A stretch of 57,602 nt of DNA from Sulfurimonas sp. SAG-AH-194-L11. GTDB taxonomy: Bacteria > Campylobacterota > Campylobacteria > Campylobacterales > Sulfurimonadaceae. The stretch covers positions 1 to 57,602 of the forward strand of contig NZ_JAEMVB010000010.1 of NCBI RefSeq assembly GCF_029215995.1. The letters are read 5' to 3'. The translations under genes were made by a program, and so were the position numbers. Below the pieces are notes generated by a model, which saw only the letters and a list, made by a program, of their open reading frames with translations, did not search any database and had not been told where the DNA came from. This document shows positions 45,740-54,302 of this stretch, in pieces; the first letter of the stretch is position 1; each line of letters opens with the position of its first letter.

Positions 45740-47094
45740 TATAAAAGTCCTTTCCAAAAGTACTCAGCGATAAGTACAATTACAAAGACACCTACGATAT
45801 TTAAAATTATTCCGTATCGCATCATATCTTTGACATGAATCGCCCCTGTACTCATCGCGATGGCGTTTGGAGGGGTTGCTATTGGTAGCATAAATGCATA
45901 TGAGGCACACAGTGTTGCAACCATCATAAAGAGAGTTGTATTTACTCCTGCGAGTTCTGAGACTGAGTATATAACGGGAAGCATGATAGATATCATCGCT
46001 ACATTTGATGTTATCTCTGTTGTAAAGGTGATTAGTAATGCGATACATAAAAGTAATAGCACAGGAGGAAGGTCTATGATACTTACAAGATAAGACGCCA
46101 CCTCATCAGCTAAACCAACACTCGAAAATGCTTTGGCTATCGAAAACCCTGCTCCAAAAAGTAAGATAATTTCATAAGGGATTTTTCCGTTATCTTCTTT
46201 CCATTCTAAGATGTTAAAAGGAGGCATAAAAAGTAATACTCCAAATCCAAGAAGTATCCCTGTCTCACTTAAACCAAGTCCACCCCAGTATGGCTTAATA
46301 GAAGCATTTACCAGAAGTAGTCCAATAAGACTAAAGAGTATATAGACAACTTTTTTCTGTTCTTTATCTAATGGTTTAATATCTACACTATGTGTAATCT
46401 CTATATCTTTTGTGCCAATGGAGAGCAGATAACTCATAAACATTAGCATTATAAACACAAGTGGAGCTGCCATATATATCCACTGAAAAAATGGAATCAT
46501 CTCCATTCCCTTATCTTCCATGATGCCAAGTAGTACAAGATTTGGAGGAGTTCCTATAGGAGTTAATATCCCACCGATGTTTGCCCCATAAGCGATAGAG
46601 AGAGCGAACCTCATCTTGAGTCTTAAGTTATCTGTCAAAAAAATAGCTATGGAGATAAGCAGTAGTGTTGTAGTTGTGTTTGAGAGGATAGAACTCAGAA
46701 GTGCCGAAGTGATAGAGAGTGAAAATATCATACCTCGAGGAGTAGATGGAAAAAAGTTTAGTATTTTGTTAGATATATAGATATGAAGTTTTGTTTTCTC
46801 AACCCCAATGGCAAGTAAAAATCCACCAAAAAATAAAAATACAATAGGGTGAGCATAGTTAACAGCCGTAGCCTTAGTGTTTATAATCTCTAATGCAGGA
46901 AAAAGTAAGATAGGTAAGAGTGATACTATACCAAGAGCTAAGCCCTCGTTTGTCCATAATGCTACAAGCATAGCAATCACACCTAAAAGTGAACTCTGCG
47001 TTGTATTAAAAACTGTTGTGGCTAAGAAAAAAACTATTAAACCCATGAGTAATGCCATTGCTATCTTTTTTATTTGTACTAAGTGCTGTGTCAA
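45739..47094 (-). CDS. SLC13/DASS family anion:sodium symporter
   Basis: This 451-residue integral membrane protein has about twelve helices and the paired SNT-type signatures of divalent anion:Na+ symporters: LSNTTTTLLLISIA with TPIGTPPNLVLLG in the first half, and EITSNVAMISI with LPIATPPNAIAMS in the second. Substrates of the family include dicarboxylates and sulfate. The start is a TTG with AAGGAG seven bases upstream. It heads a minus-strand run with the HAD hydrolase and two tiny membrane proteins. Confidence 0.9.
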   Translation of the reverse strand: MTQHLVQIKKIAMALLMGLIVFFLATTVFNTTQSSLLGVIAMLVALWTNEGLALGIVSLLPILLFPALEIINTKATAVNYAHPIVFLFFGGFLLAIGVEKTKLHIYISNKILNFFPSTPRGMIFSLSITSALLSSILSNTTTTLLLISIAIFLTDNLRLKMRFALSIAYGANIGGILTPIGTPPNLVLLGIMEDKGMEMIPFFQWIYMAAPLVFIMLMFMSYLLSIGTKDIEITHSVDIKPLDKEQKKVVYILFSLIGLLLVNASIKPYWGGLGLSETGILLGFGVLLFMPPFNILEWKEDNGKIPYEIILLFGAGFSIAKAFSSVGLADEVASYLVSIIDLPPVLLLLCIALLITFTTEITSNVAMISIMLPVIYSVSELAGVNTTLFMMVATLCASYAFMLPIATPPNAIAMSTGAIHVKDMMRYGIILNIVGVFVIVLIAEYFWKGLL

Positions 47095-47143
47095 CTACAT
47101 TCTCCTTGTATTTTGTCTGAGTTTACTATATCTTATTTTCATT

Positions 47144-47404
47144 TTAATAAACCTCTTTCCTATGCCCAACCCGAACAACAATTATAATTAACTCTTCATC
47201 CTTGACTTGAAAAATAATTCTATACTGGTGTACTCTCAATCGGAATTTACCCTTATACTCACCCTTTAAAGCTTTTATATTGTTTTTTAAGTGTTCGGGA
47301 TTTTCTACTAAAAGGAGGAGTTTTTCTTTTATCGTTTTTTGTGCAACTGTGTCTAACTTTTTAAACTCTTTTTTGGCACTATTTAAAAAGTTGAGTGTGT
47401 ACAT
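47144..47404 (-). CDS. RelE/ParE-superfamily toxin (module 2)
   Basis: This 86-residue toxin has the same layout as the one at 39.4 kb: MYTLNFLNSAKKEFKKLD, GEYKGKFRLRVHQYRIIF and the C-terminal VGHRKEVY. It should inhibit translation or replication when unopposed. It starts four bases after the antitoxin gene. The two modules are paralogous at the family level but differ widely in sequence, so cross-neutralisation is not expected. Confidence 0.88.
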   Translation of the reverse strand: MYTLNFLNSAKKEFKKLDTVAQKTIKEKLLLLVENPEHLKNNIKALKGEYKGKFRLRVHQYRIIFQVKDEELIIIVVRVGHRKEVY

Positions 47405-47408
47405 ATAA

Positions 47409-47636
47409 TTATATACCTAACTCTTTAAAAAAATCATCTGCTGAACTTGTCTCTTCTTTGCCTTGTTCTAAGTCTTTGAGGCGCTTGTCTGCTAAACGCT
47501 CATCGAGAACATCAAAATACATACTTAAAGCTTTTTCCACGATATGACTCTTTTTTTCATCTAACTCTTGTGAGATACTATTAAGTTCATCTATCATAAA
47601 ATCTGAGATAGTAAATGTGCTTCTTACCTTATGCAT
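47409..47636 (-). CDS. Ribbon-helix-helix-type antitoxin (module 2)
   Basis: This 75-residue protein has an N-terminal RHH-like strand and helices (RSTFTISDFMIDELNSISQELDEKKSHIVEKAL) and an acidic C-terminal tail (EQGKEETSSADDFFKELGI), typical of a toxin-binding extension. AGGAG precedes the start. A perfect palindrome lies just upstream and probably binds the antitoxin or the complex. Confidence 0.82.
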   Translation of the reverse strand: MHKVRSTFTISDFMIDELNSISQELDEKKSHIVEKALSMYFDVLDERLADKRLKDLEQGKEETSSADDFFKELGI

Positions 47637-47650
47637 AATATACTCCTGTT

Positions 47651-47664
47651 CATATAATTATATG
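47651..47664. promoter_or_regulatory. Palindromic operator of TA module 2
   Basis: CATATAATTATATG is a perfect 14-base palindrome lying 15-28 bases upstream of the antitoxin start. It contains TATAAT on the coding strand. An overlapping -10 box and operator would give autoregulation, as in module 1 but with a different palindrome. Confidence 0.65.
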
Positions 47665-47686
47665 AATGATTATACATAAACTAACA

Positions 47687-48940
47687 TTAAAAACACATCT
47701 CTTTAAAAAGAGGTCGCAAACTTACTATCTTCTCTTGACACTGTGTTTGTAAACTTTGTAAATGTTCATACTCATTACTTCTTTTATTATCTACTAAATG
47801 CAACATATCTTCAAGTAGATTCCCAAAAGCTAAAACTTCGACTCTTTCATATGACTTGTTAGCTACATCATAAAAACTAGCGGCTCCAAAGTCTCCTAGA
47901 TATGTGTTGTAAATAGTGTCTACTAAGATATTATGTGCATAGAGGTCGCCATGCATTAAACCTCTTTCATGAAGATGTCTAGCAGCCGAGGCTATTGCTT
48001 TTGCTACCTTTAGTACATCTTCTACTTGTAAACATAAGCCTTCTGCAAATGTGTCACGAGAACAGGTTTCAAAGTTGGGAGGATTTCCAAGGTTGATATA
48101 ACTCGGGGCTATAAACTCTAAAACAAGACCTAAGTGTTTATGTTCAAGCCGTGCTAGAACTTTTATGAGATTAGGATGTTCTCCTGCATGCATAGAAGCA
48201 TTCATCTCATCTATTGCATACCCATCGCTTGTTACTGCTCCCTTAAAGAGTTTGATAGCCACAAGAGAGTTAAACTCTTTAGAGTGACCCCTATATATCT
48301 TTCCAGAAGCACCCTCTCCTAAAAGTGTATCTATCTCTAAATCTTTATATGCCACAAGCTTTAAACTACTCTCTTTACTCAAAGAACAAGGATTTCCACT
48401 AAACGCTAAGTATGCTAGTTTTGGTAATGCTAAAAGCCACTCTGGTATCTTTGTTAAATTATTTGCTGAGAGACGAATGAGCTCTAAGTTTTTTAAATTT
48501 TGCATACTTTTAGGTAGAGAGGAGAGTCTATTGCCCGCTAAAGGAAACTTTTGCATTTTAGTAAGTTTTCCTATAGACTCAGGGAGCCTTGTCAGTCTGT
48601 TATCTGTTAAAATTAGCCATGATATACTCAGAGGCAATATATCTTCTTCAAAAACTTCAATCATATTTGACTTTAAGCCTAGTAGAAAAAGATTCTGACA
48701 CCCTTTAAAAGCATCAGGTACTTTTGTAAATCTATTTTGTGAAAAAAAAGCAATTTTTAAATTTTTAAATCTACTTAAATCTGGTATCTCTTCTAGACTA
48801 TTCCCACTTAGGTCTAAAAGTTCTAAGGAGTCACAAAGAGTAAAAAGTTCCTCTGGAAAGCTCTCTAAATCTTCTTGTATTTTAAGTTCTTTTATACCGA
48901 GTAGTTTACCTGCACGAAGTTCATCTATACTATGTTTCAT
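47687..48940 (-). CDS. Leucine-rich-repeat protein with eukaryotic-like protein kinase domain
   Basis: This 417-residue soluble protein has about seven leucine-rich repeats (about 15-190; units like LELLDLSGNSLEEIPDLS and LELIRLSANNLTKIPEWL) followed by a protein kinase domain (about 200-400). Kinase motifs are GEGASGKIYRG (Gly loop), VAIKLF (Lys near 227), HGDLYAHNIL (catalytic loop near 330, HGD in place of HRD) and GDFGAAS (DFG near 351). There is no membrane helix. It likely phosphorylates Ser/Thr of a partner chosen by the LRR part. It overlaps gpsA by four bases, so it is transcribed with it. Confidence 0.85.
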   Translation of the reverse strand: MKHSIDELRAGKLLGIKELKIQEDLESFPEELFTLCDSLELLDLSGNSLEEIPDLSRFKNLKIAFFSQNRFTKVPDAFKGCQNLFLLGLKSNMIEVFEEDILPLSISWLILTDNRLTRLPESIGKLTKMQKFPLAGNRLSSLPKSMQNLKNLELIRLSANNLTKIPEWLLALPKLAYLAFSGNPCSLSKESSLKLVAYKDLEIDTLLGEGASGKIYRGHSKEFNSLVAIKLFKGAVTSDGYAIDEMNASMHAGEHPNLIKVLARLEHKHLGLVLEFIAPSYINLGNPPNFETCSRDTFAEGLCLQVEDVLKVAKAIASAARHLHERGLMHGDLYAHNILVDTIYNTYLGDFGAASFYDVANKSYERVEVLAFGNLLEDMLHLVDNKRSNEYEHLQSLQTQCQEKIVSLRPLFKEMCF

Positions 48941-49824
48941 GAAGAGAGTAAGTCTTTAAGTGACTCTTTAGGACTTTTCCCCTCAAGCATCGCATAAACC
49001 TCTTTGGCAATAGGTAAATAGAGCTCATTTTTATGAATAAGTTCATTTAAGGCATAAGTAGTACCTATTCCCTCTGCTACTTCTCCTAACTCTTGGAGTA
49101 TTTCAGCTTGAGATTTTCCTTTTGCTATACCTAAACCCACACGAAAATTTCGGCTCATTGGTGAAGAGGCTGTTAAGAAGAGATCCCCTGCTCCTCCTAA
49201 ACCTACAAATGTCTCAGCTTTTGCACCATAAGCTAAACCAAAACGTTGCATCTCAACTAAACCACGGCTAATAAGTGCAGCCGCTGCATTTTTACCTAAA
49301 CCTAAACCCTCACATATTCCAGCGGCAATAGCTATAACATTTTTGTAAGCACCTGCAACTTCAGCCCCTATAACATCTGTAGAGCTATATGCTTTTATAA
49401 AAGAGGGAAACAGTTCTCCAAAAGAAGATGAGAGTGCTTCATTTTTAGCATTGACTACAAGTGCTGTTGGTAAGGATGCCATTACCTCTATGGCAAAAGA
49501 GGGACCAGAGAGAAAAGCGATATTTTCATCAGGAACATACTGAGAATATATCTCATTTAAAAACTTTCCACTTGAAGCTTCTATACCCTTTGCTGCAACA
49601 AGAATCTTCTGCCCATTAAAAGCAAAATTTTCTTTTAACCACGATGCTATCTCTTGTGCAGGTACAGTAATAACTATATACTCACACTGGAGTACTTTTT
49701 CTAATGTAGTGAAGTTCTTTATATCTCGTGGCGTTCTAGATGTAATAAGAACTTCATTTTTCTCGCTTAATGCAAATGCTAATGCACTTCCCCATTTTCC
49801 AGCACCAACAATCCCTATACTCAT
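48937..49824 (-). CDS. gpsA: Glycerol-3-phosphate dehydrogenase [NAD(P)+]
   Basis: This 295-residue enzyme makes sn-glycerol 3-phosphate from dihydroxyacetone phosphate for phospholipids. The Rossmann start IGIVGAGKWGSALA, VAAKGIE, the FLSGPSFAIEV segment and the catalytic-lysine region EVAGAYKNVIAIAAGI are present, as is GLGGAGDLFLT. The length is slightly shorter than usual (about 330). It lies directly after the RCK protein gene with no spacer. Confidence 0.94.
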   Translation of the reverse strand: MSIGIVGAGKWGSALAFALSEKNEVLITSRTPRDIKNFTTLEKVLQCEYIVITVPAQEIASWLKENFAFNGQKILVAAKGIEASSGKFLNEIYSQYVPDENIAFLSGPSFAIEVMASLPTALVVNAKNEALSSSFGELFPSFIKAYSSTDVIGAEVAGAYKNVIAIAAGICEGLGLGKNAAAALISRGLVEMQRFGLAYGAKAETFVGLGGAGDLFLTASSPMSRNFRVGLGIAKGKSQAEILQELGEVAEGIGTTYALNELIHKNELYLPIAKEVYAMLEGKSPKESLKDLLSS

Positions 49825-50514
49825 CTACTCACTCCTTATATTTTTTCTAAACTTTTTTATATCATTTTCATACCCAACAACAACAAGAGTATCACCCTCT
49901 TTGACAATATGATGTTTCGCTTTAGAGGAGTAAATAAACTCACTACTCATATCTTCATGCATAATAGAAAGAACTATGATTCCTTGGTACTTTGTCCAGT
50001 CTACATCTAAAAGTTTTTCATCTTTTATATCGCTTTTTACTGTTACCTCGATTTGTGCAATTTTTAAGGCACTCTCTTCAAACAAAATACTATGAAGCAC
50101 CTTGTTTGAAATAGGTAATTCAAGCATATTTGCAATGATTTCTGCTGTTGTCTCAACTATAGGTACTACCTTACTAGCCCCTGCCATTAATAATTTGTTT
50201 GCACTCTCTTTATTTGAAGCAATCGCAATAATATGCAAATCACTAAAATATGCTCGAAGTGATATAGTTAAAAAAATGTTTTTTGCTGTATCTTCTAAAA
50301 CACAAAAGGCTATAGAGTTCTTTACATCCACACTCTTTTCTATATGCGACCACTCATCACTAAGGTCGAAATACTCTACTTTACACTTAGAATCATTACA
50401 ATTTTTCTCATCAAGAGAGTACAACTCTATATTGTCATACTTATCTTTGACATTAATTGCTATCTCTGATGAGTACTGATTAAAACCAAAGATCAGTGCT
50501 GTTTTTTTACTCAT
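49825..50514 (-). CDS. Orphan RCK/TrkA-type regulatory protein
   Basis: This protein of about 229 residues has a TrkA-N Rossmann domain (ALIFGFNQYSSEIAINV; IAIASNKESANKLLMAGASKVV) and a TrkA-C domain (about 150-225; GDTLVVVGYENDIKKF). It lacks any pore and matches the C-terminal half of the channel encoded upstream. It may co-assemble in a heteromeric gating ring. I take the start at 50514 (AAGG upstream, overlapping the channel gene by eight bases) rather than ten codons earlier. Confidence 0.85.
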   Translation of the reverse strand: MSKKTALIFGFNQYSSEIAINVKDKYDNIELYSLDEKNCNDSKCKVEYFDLSDEWSHIEKSVDVKNSIAFCVLEDTAKNIFLTISLRAYFSDLHIIAIASNKESANKLLMAGASKVVPIVETTAEIIANMLELPISNKVLHSILFEESALKIAQIEVTVKSDIKDEKLLDVDWTKYQGIIVLSIMHEDMSSEFIYSSKAKHHIVKEGDTLVVVGYENDIKKFRKNIRSE

Positions 50515-52069
50515 AATCAAACCTTGAAAGAAGATGATTTTCAAACTCTTCTATAAAAACTTTATACCCAACAACAAGAATATAATCACCACTTTGAAGA
50601 ACTGTAGAGTCAATTGGATTAAAGTAAAACTTATCCACACTACTTTTATAAATACCAAGAACAATAACTCTAAAATTTTTGTTACCAAGCATACCTAAAT
50701 GAGGAAAATTTTGAGCTATTCGTGATGTCACTGCAATCTCGTCAATATTTACATTAGTATCTTCACTGCGAAGTTGGTGTATAACCTCAAAAGCAACAGG
50801 TTTTCCTATAAGCTCTTTAGTGATAAGTCCTACTAGCTCTTGAGGATAGACTATATTATCTACACCAGCAAACTTTAGCTTTTTACGATTAAGTCCATTC
50901 ATCAGTAAAGAGAGGATAAAAACGTCTTTATCAATAGAACGAACAGTAAGTGCGGTATAAACATTTTCTACATCATCTTCACGAAGACAGAGTATAGATT
51001 TCACCTGTTTTTTTATGTCAATATTGAGCTTTTTATAACTTTCTACATTTGCAGGATTATAATTTAGTGCTATAACACCATCACTTTGAGCAAGTGCAAC
51101 TCGTTTTTCATCTTCATCCAAAACAACTATATTTCTCTGTTTTTTTTTAAGTTTTTTTACAAGTTCTCTAGCTACATCTTCATAACCACATATAAGATAA
51201 AAATCATATAGTTTTGAAACATCGGTAATAATCTTCACCTCTTTTATCTCATCTAGCTTTTCAGTGAAGGCAGAGACAACCAAAGAAGTAGTAAATGCAA
51301 GAACCGCAATACCTATAGTTATAACTATCATAGCAACGAGTCTACCTTCTGGTGTTATAGGTGTTACATCACCATACCCAACTGTTGAAATAGTCACAAT
51401 TGACCAGTAAATAGCATCAAAAAGTGTATTTATAGGAGAAGCTTCATTATTTGCCTCCATCACATAAATAAGGACAGAAGAAATAAAAACAACTATGGAG
51501 GAAAAAATAGCTAGTGTTATAAACTCAAACTTCTTTATTGCTAGGACACTCGCTAATGTTTGAAAACTTTTTGCATAACGAAAAAGTTTAAAAACTCGAA
51601 ATAAAATAAAAATACGAAGGAGTCTTAACTCATGGAAAAATGGTAAAATTGCAAGTAGGTCTATTATAGCTCTTACTGAAAATATATAAGAAAATTTTCT
51701 TTTCACTATACTTTTAAAAGCTTTTAAGAGTCGAACTTCATTGTTTAAAAATGTATCATGCTCAGCTTGTGCTACGATAGTACTGCTTACACTACTAAAA
51801 ACCCATAAACGCAAAACATATTCAATAAAAAAAATGATAGATATAATATAAGTACTAAAAAAAAGAAATGCATCATCTACTGGATATTTTACTTCTCGTA
51901 TTAAAACAGCAACACTTATAAAAATAAGTGTAATCATTAGTATGTCTACATAATGTTTATAAGCATACTTATCATTCTCTAGTAAGTTATAAAAAAAGTT
52001 TTTTCTTTTCTGATAAGATTTTGATGTATTTAAATAATAAGCACCATTTATTATCAGAGTTTTCAGCAT
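50507..52069 (-). CDS. Six-helix voltage-gated-type potassium channel with RCK domain
   Basis: This 520-residue protein has an S1-S4 region with an S4-like basic helix (RLLRIFILFRVFKLFRYAK near 153-171), a pore loop with the K+ filter TVGYGD (near 230), and S6. Cytoplasmic TrkA-N (about 285-400; DFYLICGYEDVARELVKKL) and TrkA-C (about 425-510; GDYILVVGYKVFIEEF) domains follow. It should conduct K+ under voltage and ligand control. It lies four bases after gatB and overlaps the orphan RCK gene. Confidence 0.9.
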   Translation of the reverse strand: MLKTLIINGAYYLNTSKSYQKRKNFFYNLLENDKYAYKHYVDILMITLIFISVAVLIREVKYPVDDAFLFFSTYIISIIFFIEYVLRLWVFSSVSSTIVAQAEHDTFLNNEVRLLKAFKSIVKRKFSYIFSVRAIIDLLAILPFFHELRLLRIFILFRVFKLFRYAKSFQTLASVLAIKKFEFITLAIFSSIVVFISSVLIYVMEANNEASPINTLFDAIYWSIVTISTVGYGDVTPITPEGRLVAMIVITIGIAVLAFTTSLVVSAFTEKLDEIKEVKIITDVSKLYDFYLICGYEDVARELVKKLKKKQRNIVVLDEDEKRVALAQSDGVIALNYNPANVESYKKLNIDIKKQVKSILCLREDDVENVYTALTVRSIDKDVFILSLLMNGLNRKKLKFAGVDNIVYPQELVGLITKELIGKPVAFEVIHQLRSEDTNVNIDEIAVTSRIAQNFPHLGMLGNKNFRVIVLGIYKSSVDKFYFNPIDSTVLQSGDYILVVGYKVFIEEFENHLLSRFDYE

Positions 52070-52073
52070 CTCT

Positions 52074-53498
52074 CTAACCTAATTTTTCTTTGAGAATTTC
52101 ATTTACAGCTTGAGGGCTTGCACTTCCTTTACTTGCTTTCATTACTTGACCTACAAAGAAACCAAAAAGTTTATCTTTTCCAGCTTTAAGTTGCACTACT
52201 TTTTCAGGGTTTGCAGTGATAATCTCATCGCAGATAGCTTCAATTGCACCCATATCTGTTACTTGCTTTAGACCCAATGTATCGATAGCTTCATCAACAT
52301 CAACATCATTTTCCATTAAGTAGTCGAGTACTTCTTTTGCTGCTTTACCGCTTACACTCTGATCTTCGATACGTTTAACGAGGATTCCAAGTCTTTTCGC
52401 ATTAACAGGAGTATTTGTGATATTTACATCCCCTTTCATACGTGCAGAGAGTTCAACTGTTAACCAAGTTGTAGCATTTTTACCACTTATACCCTCTTGC
52501 ATCATCTCTTCAAAAAAGTGTGCCATCTCAACACTCGATGTAATTACACCTGCATTATAAGCATTGAGTTTAAACTCTTTTATAAATCTATCGCATTTAG
52601 CATCTGGAAGCTCTGGAATCACTGAGTATTTTTCAAACATCTCATCAGTAACTACGGCTTTGAGTAAATCGGGCTCAGGAAAGTAACGATAATCAGCAGC
52701 CTCTTCTTTTCCACGCATAGAACGGGTTTCGATTTTTACTTGATCAAAAAGACGAGTCTCTTGGCGAATCTCACTCTCGTAAACGCCATCTTCCCATGCT
52801 TCACTCTGACGACGCACTTCAACTTCAATAGCTTTTTCAATAAATTTAAAACTATTAATATTCTTCACTTCAACACGAGTATACAATTTCTCATCACCTT
52901 TAGGACGAATAGAGACATTTACATCTACACGAAAAGACCCCTCTTGCATATTTGCATCACCTATATCTAAGTAACGGATGATAGAGTGAAGCTTTTTAAG
53001 ATAGAGCACTGCTTCTTCCGCACTTCTCATATCAGGCTGCGTTACAATCTCTAAAAGAGGTGTTCCTGCACGATTTAAGTCTACTTTTGAGCGGTCACCC
53101 TCATGAATATTTTTTCCTGCATCCGCTTCTATATGAGCAAATCCAACACGAATAGTCTTTTTTGTGCCATCATCAAAATCAATATCTAAAGTACCATTTT
53201 GAATGATAGGCGTGTAAAACTGAGTAATCTGATATGCCGTTGGACTATCTGGGTAAAAGTAGGACTTTCTATCAAAGTATGATGTTCTATTTACTGTAGC
53301 ATTTAGTGCAGTTCCAAGCATAACTGCTTTTTGTAGAACTTCTTTATTTAAAACAGGAAGTGCACCTGGCAGAGCTAGACAAGTTGGGCAGGTATTTGTA
53401 TTTTGTTTATGATTAAAACTCGTTGCACATGAGCAAAAAAGTTTTGTTTTTGTGTTTAATTGTACGTGGACTTCAAGTCCAATAACTACTTCAAACAT
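52074..53498 (-). CDS. gatB: Aspartyl/glutamyl-tRNA amidotransferase subunit B
   Basis: This 474-residue subunit of GatCAB binds mischarged Asp-tRNA(Asn) or Glu-tRNA(Gln) for transamidation. Signature segments include [50 protein letters not shown] and [16 protein letters not shown], and a C-terminal YqeY-like tail ending [16 protein letters not shown]. It is the first gene of the minus-strand operon running to the LRR kinase. GatA and GatC are not in the window. Confidence 0.96.
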   Translation of the reverse strand: MFEVVIGLEVHVQLNTKTKLFCSCATSFNHKQNTNTCPTCLALPGALPVLNKEVLQKAVMLGTALNATVNRTSYFDRKSYFYPDSPTAYQITQFYTPIIQNGTLDIDFDDGTKKTIRVGFAHIEADAGKNIHEGDRSKVDLNRAGTPLLEIVTQPDMRSAEEAVLYLKKLHSIIRYLDIGDANMQEGSFRVDVNVSIRPKGDEKLYTRVEVKNINSFKFIEKAIEVEVRRQSEAWEDGVYESEIRQETRLFDQVKIETRSMRGKEEAADYRYFPEPDLLKAVVTDEMFEKYSVIPELPDAKCDRFIKEFKLNAYNAGVITSSVEMAHFFEEMMQEGISGKNATTWLTVELSARMKGDVNITNTPVNAKRLGILVKRIEDQSVSGKAAKEVLDYLMENDVDVDEAIDTLGLKQVTDMGAIEAICDEIITANPEKVVQLKAGKDKLFGFFVGQVMKASKGSASPQAVNEILKEKLG

Positions 53499-53574
53499 AG
53501 AGTTCCTTAAATATATTATTATTGATTTTCTATTTTATCTAATTAAAGCTTTTAAAGCTCATAAAACAAATAAT

Positions 53575-53603
53575 TTGTACATTCACAATTATTTGGGTAT
53601 AAT
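53575..53603 (+). promoter_or_regulatory. sigma70 promoter of the riboswitch transcript
   Basis: TTGTAC (53575-53580) and TATAAT (53598-53603) are separated by exactly 17 bases, with GGG directly before the -10. Transcription would begin near 53610, right at the closing helix of the RNA element described next. Confidence 0.75.
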
Positions 53604-53611
53604 ATTTGTAC

Positions 53612-53708
53612 GATAAATATTGAAAAAGCCTACCTTGTTGTGAAGCAAGTGCGGAAAGTTATGGGTCTTACTCTCTAAGATCGCCAGACTGCCAGATGTA
53701 TATTTACA
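53612..53708 (+). ncRNA. Putative GEMM (c-di-GMP-I class) riboswitch
   Basis: The stretch reproduces the GEMM layout in order. A 5' box AAAAGCCTACC (consensus AAAGGCAAACC, 8 of 11) is followed by a six-pair P2 hairpin with a GNRA loop (CTTGTT-GTGA-AGCAAG). Next come TGCGGAAAGTT (consensus GACGCAAAGCC) and P3 (GGTCTT with AAGATC). The 3' box is GCCAGACTGCC (consensus GCCgGGTTaCC). TAAATAT (53614-53620) pairs perfectly with ATATTTA (53700-53706) as a closing helix. It follows a strong promoter and precedes a small exported protein gene by about 70 bases. The assignment is by eye; it could be a variant (cGAMP-type) GEMM or a look-alike. Confidence 0.65.
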
Positions 53709-53778
53709 CCTTCCCCCTTTTCTTTATCTATCATAATTTAAACTATACATATATTTTTATGTATTAATGGAGAAAATT

Positions 53779-54045
53779 ATGAAAACCATAACCCTTATTT
53801 GTACAGTGCTTTTAGTTACATGTACTTTATCTGCACAAGATAGTAGTTCTTATGAAGTTAAATTTAGTAATGCTAAAGTAAATTACATAGATGTACCAAA
53901 GCTAAACCTACAACTCAAACATAAAAAGAAGAGTAGTTTTGAATTTATTTTTGCTTATGCTAATAGTCTTTTTTCAAACACAAAAAAGCAAGATCGTGAC
54001 AAAAAACAGCATAACCTAAGACTAGCACTTAATTATAAGTTTTGA
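53779..54045 (+). CDS. Small exported protein downstream of the GEMM-like RNA
   Basis: This protein of about 88 residues has a signal peptide (MKTITLICTVLLVTCTLSA, cleavage before QDSSS). The basic, strand-rich mature part of about 68 residues has FEFIFAYANSLF in the middle and ends LRLALNYKF. A C-terminal Phe after alternating hydrophobics resembles the outer-membrane beta-signal, so insertion in or contact with the outer membrane is possible. I start at ATG 53779, with GGAGA upstream, rather than four codons earlier. No family is recognised. It lies alone after the riboswitch and overlaps the convergent small membrane protein gene by 13 bases. Confidence 0.65.
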   Translation: MKTITLICTVLLVTCTLSAQDSSSYEVKFSNAKVNYIDVPKLNLQLKHKKKSSFEFIFAYANSLFSNTKKQDRDKKQHNLRLALNYKF

Positions 54046-54290
54046 GTAAGTTTTTCTAGTAGTTTTGTCTGTTTTTTTTCTTCTTGTAATCGTTCTTTAT
54101 TGACATGAAAAGCATCAAGTAATAAAATAAGAAAAAGAGAAACTATAATATAAAGAGTAGTTAAAAAGATTGCGAGAGGAACTCCCAAAAAGATTGAAAG
54201 TTTAAAGGTAACAAAAGCACCTATGAGGACGATTCCCCATGATGCTCCTTGCAAAAAGCCTATGATACGATCATAAATATCTTTTTGCAT
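54033..54290 (-). CDS. Small two-helix membrane protein after atpB
   Basis: This 85-residue protein has two membrane helices (about 15-35 and 38-62) and a charged helical C-terminal tail (HVNKERLQEEKKQTKLLEKL). I recall a similar small integral membrane protein next to atpB in Campylobacter. It starts 12 bases after atpB on the same strand, so it is co-transcribed. A role in F0 assembly, like AtpI-type proteins, is possible but not shown by sequence. Confidence 0.7.
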   Translation of the reverse strand: MQKDIYDRIIGFLQGASWGIVLIGAFVTFKLSIFLGVPLAIFLTTLYIIVSLFLILLLDAFHVNKERLQEEKKQTKLLEKLTQNL

Positions 54291-54302
54291 CTGTCAAAAA
54301 GC

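Noticed and set aside
53499..53778. Reading the RNA element as a leader of gatB
   Set aside because: gatB is on the opposite strand and divergent. The promoter and the GEMM-like order read only on the plus strand.
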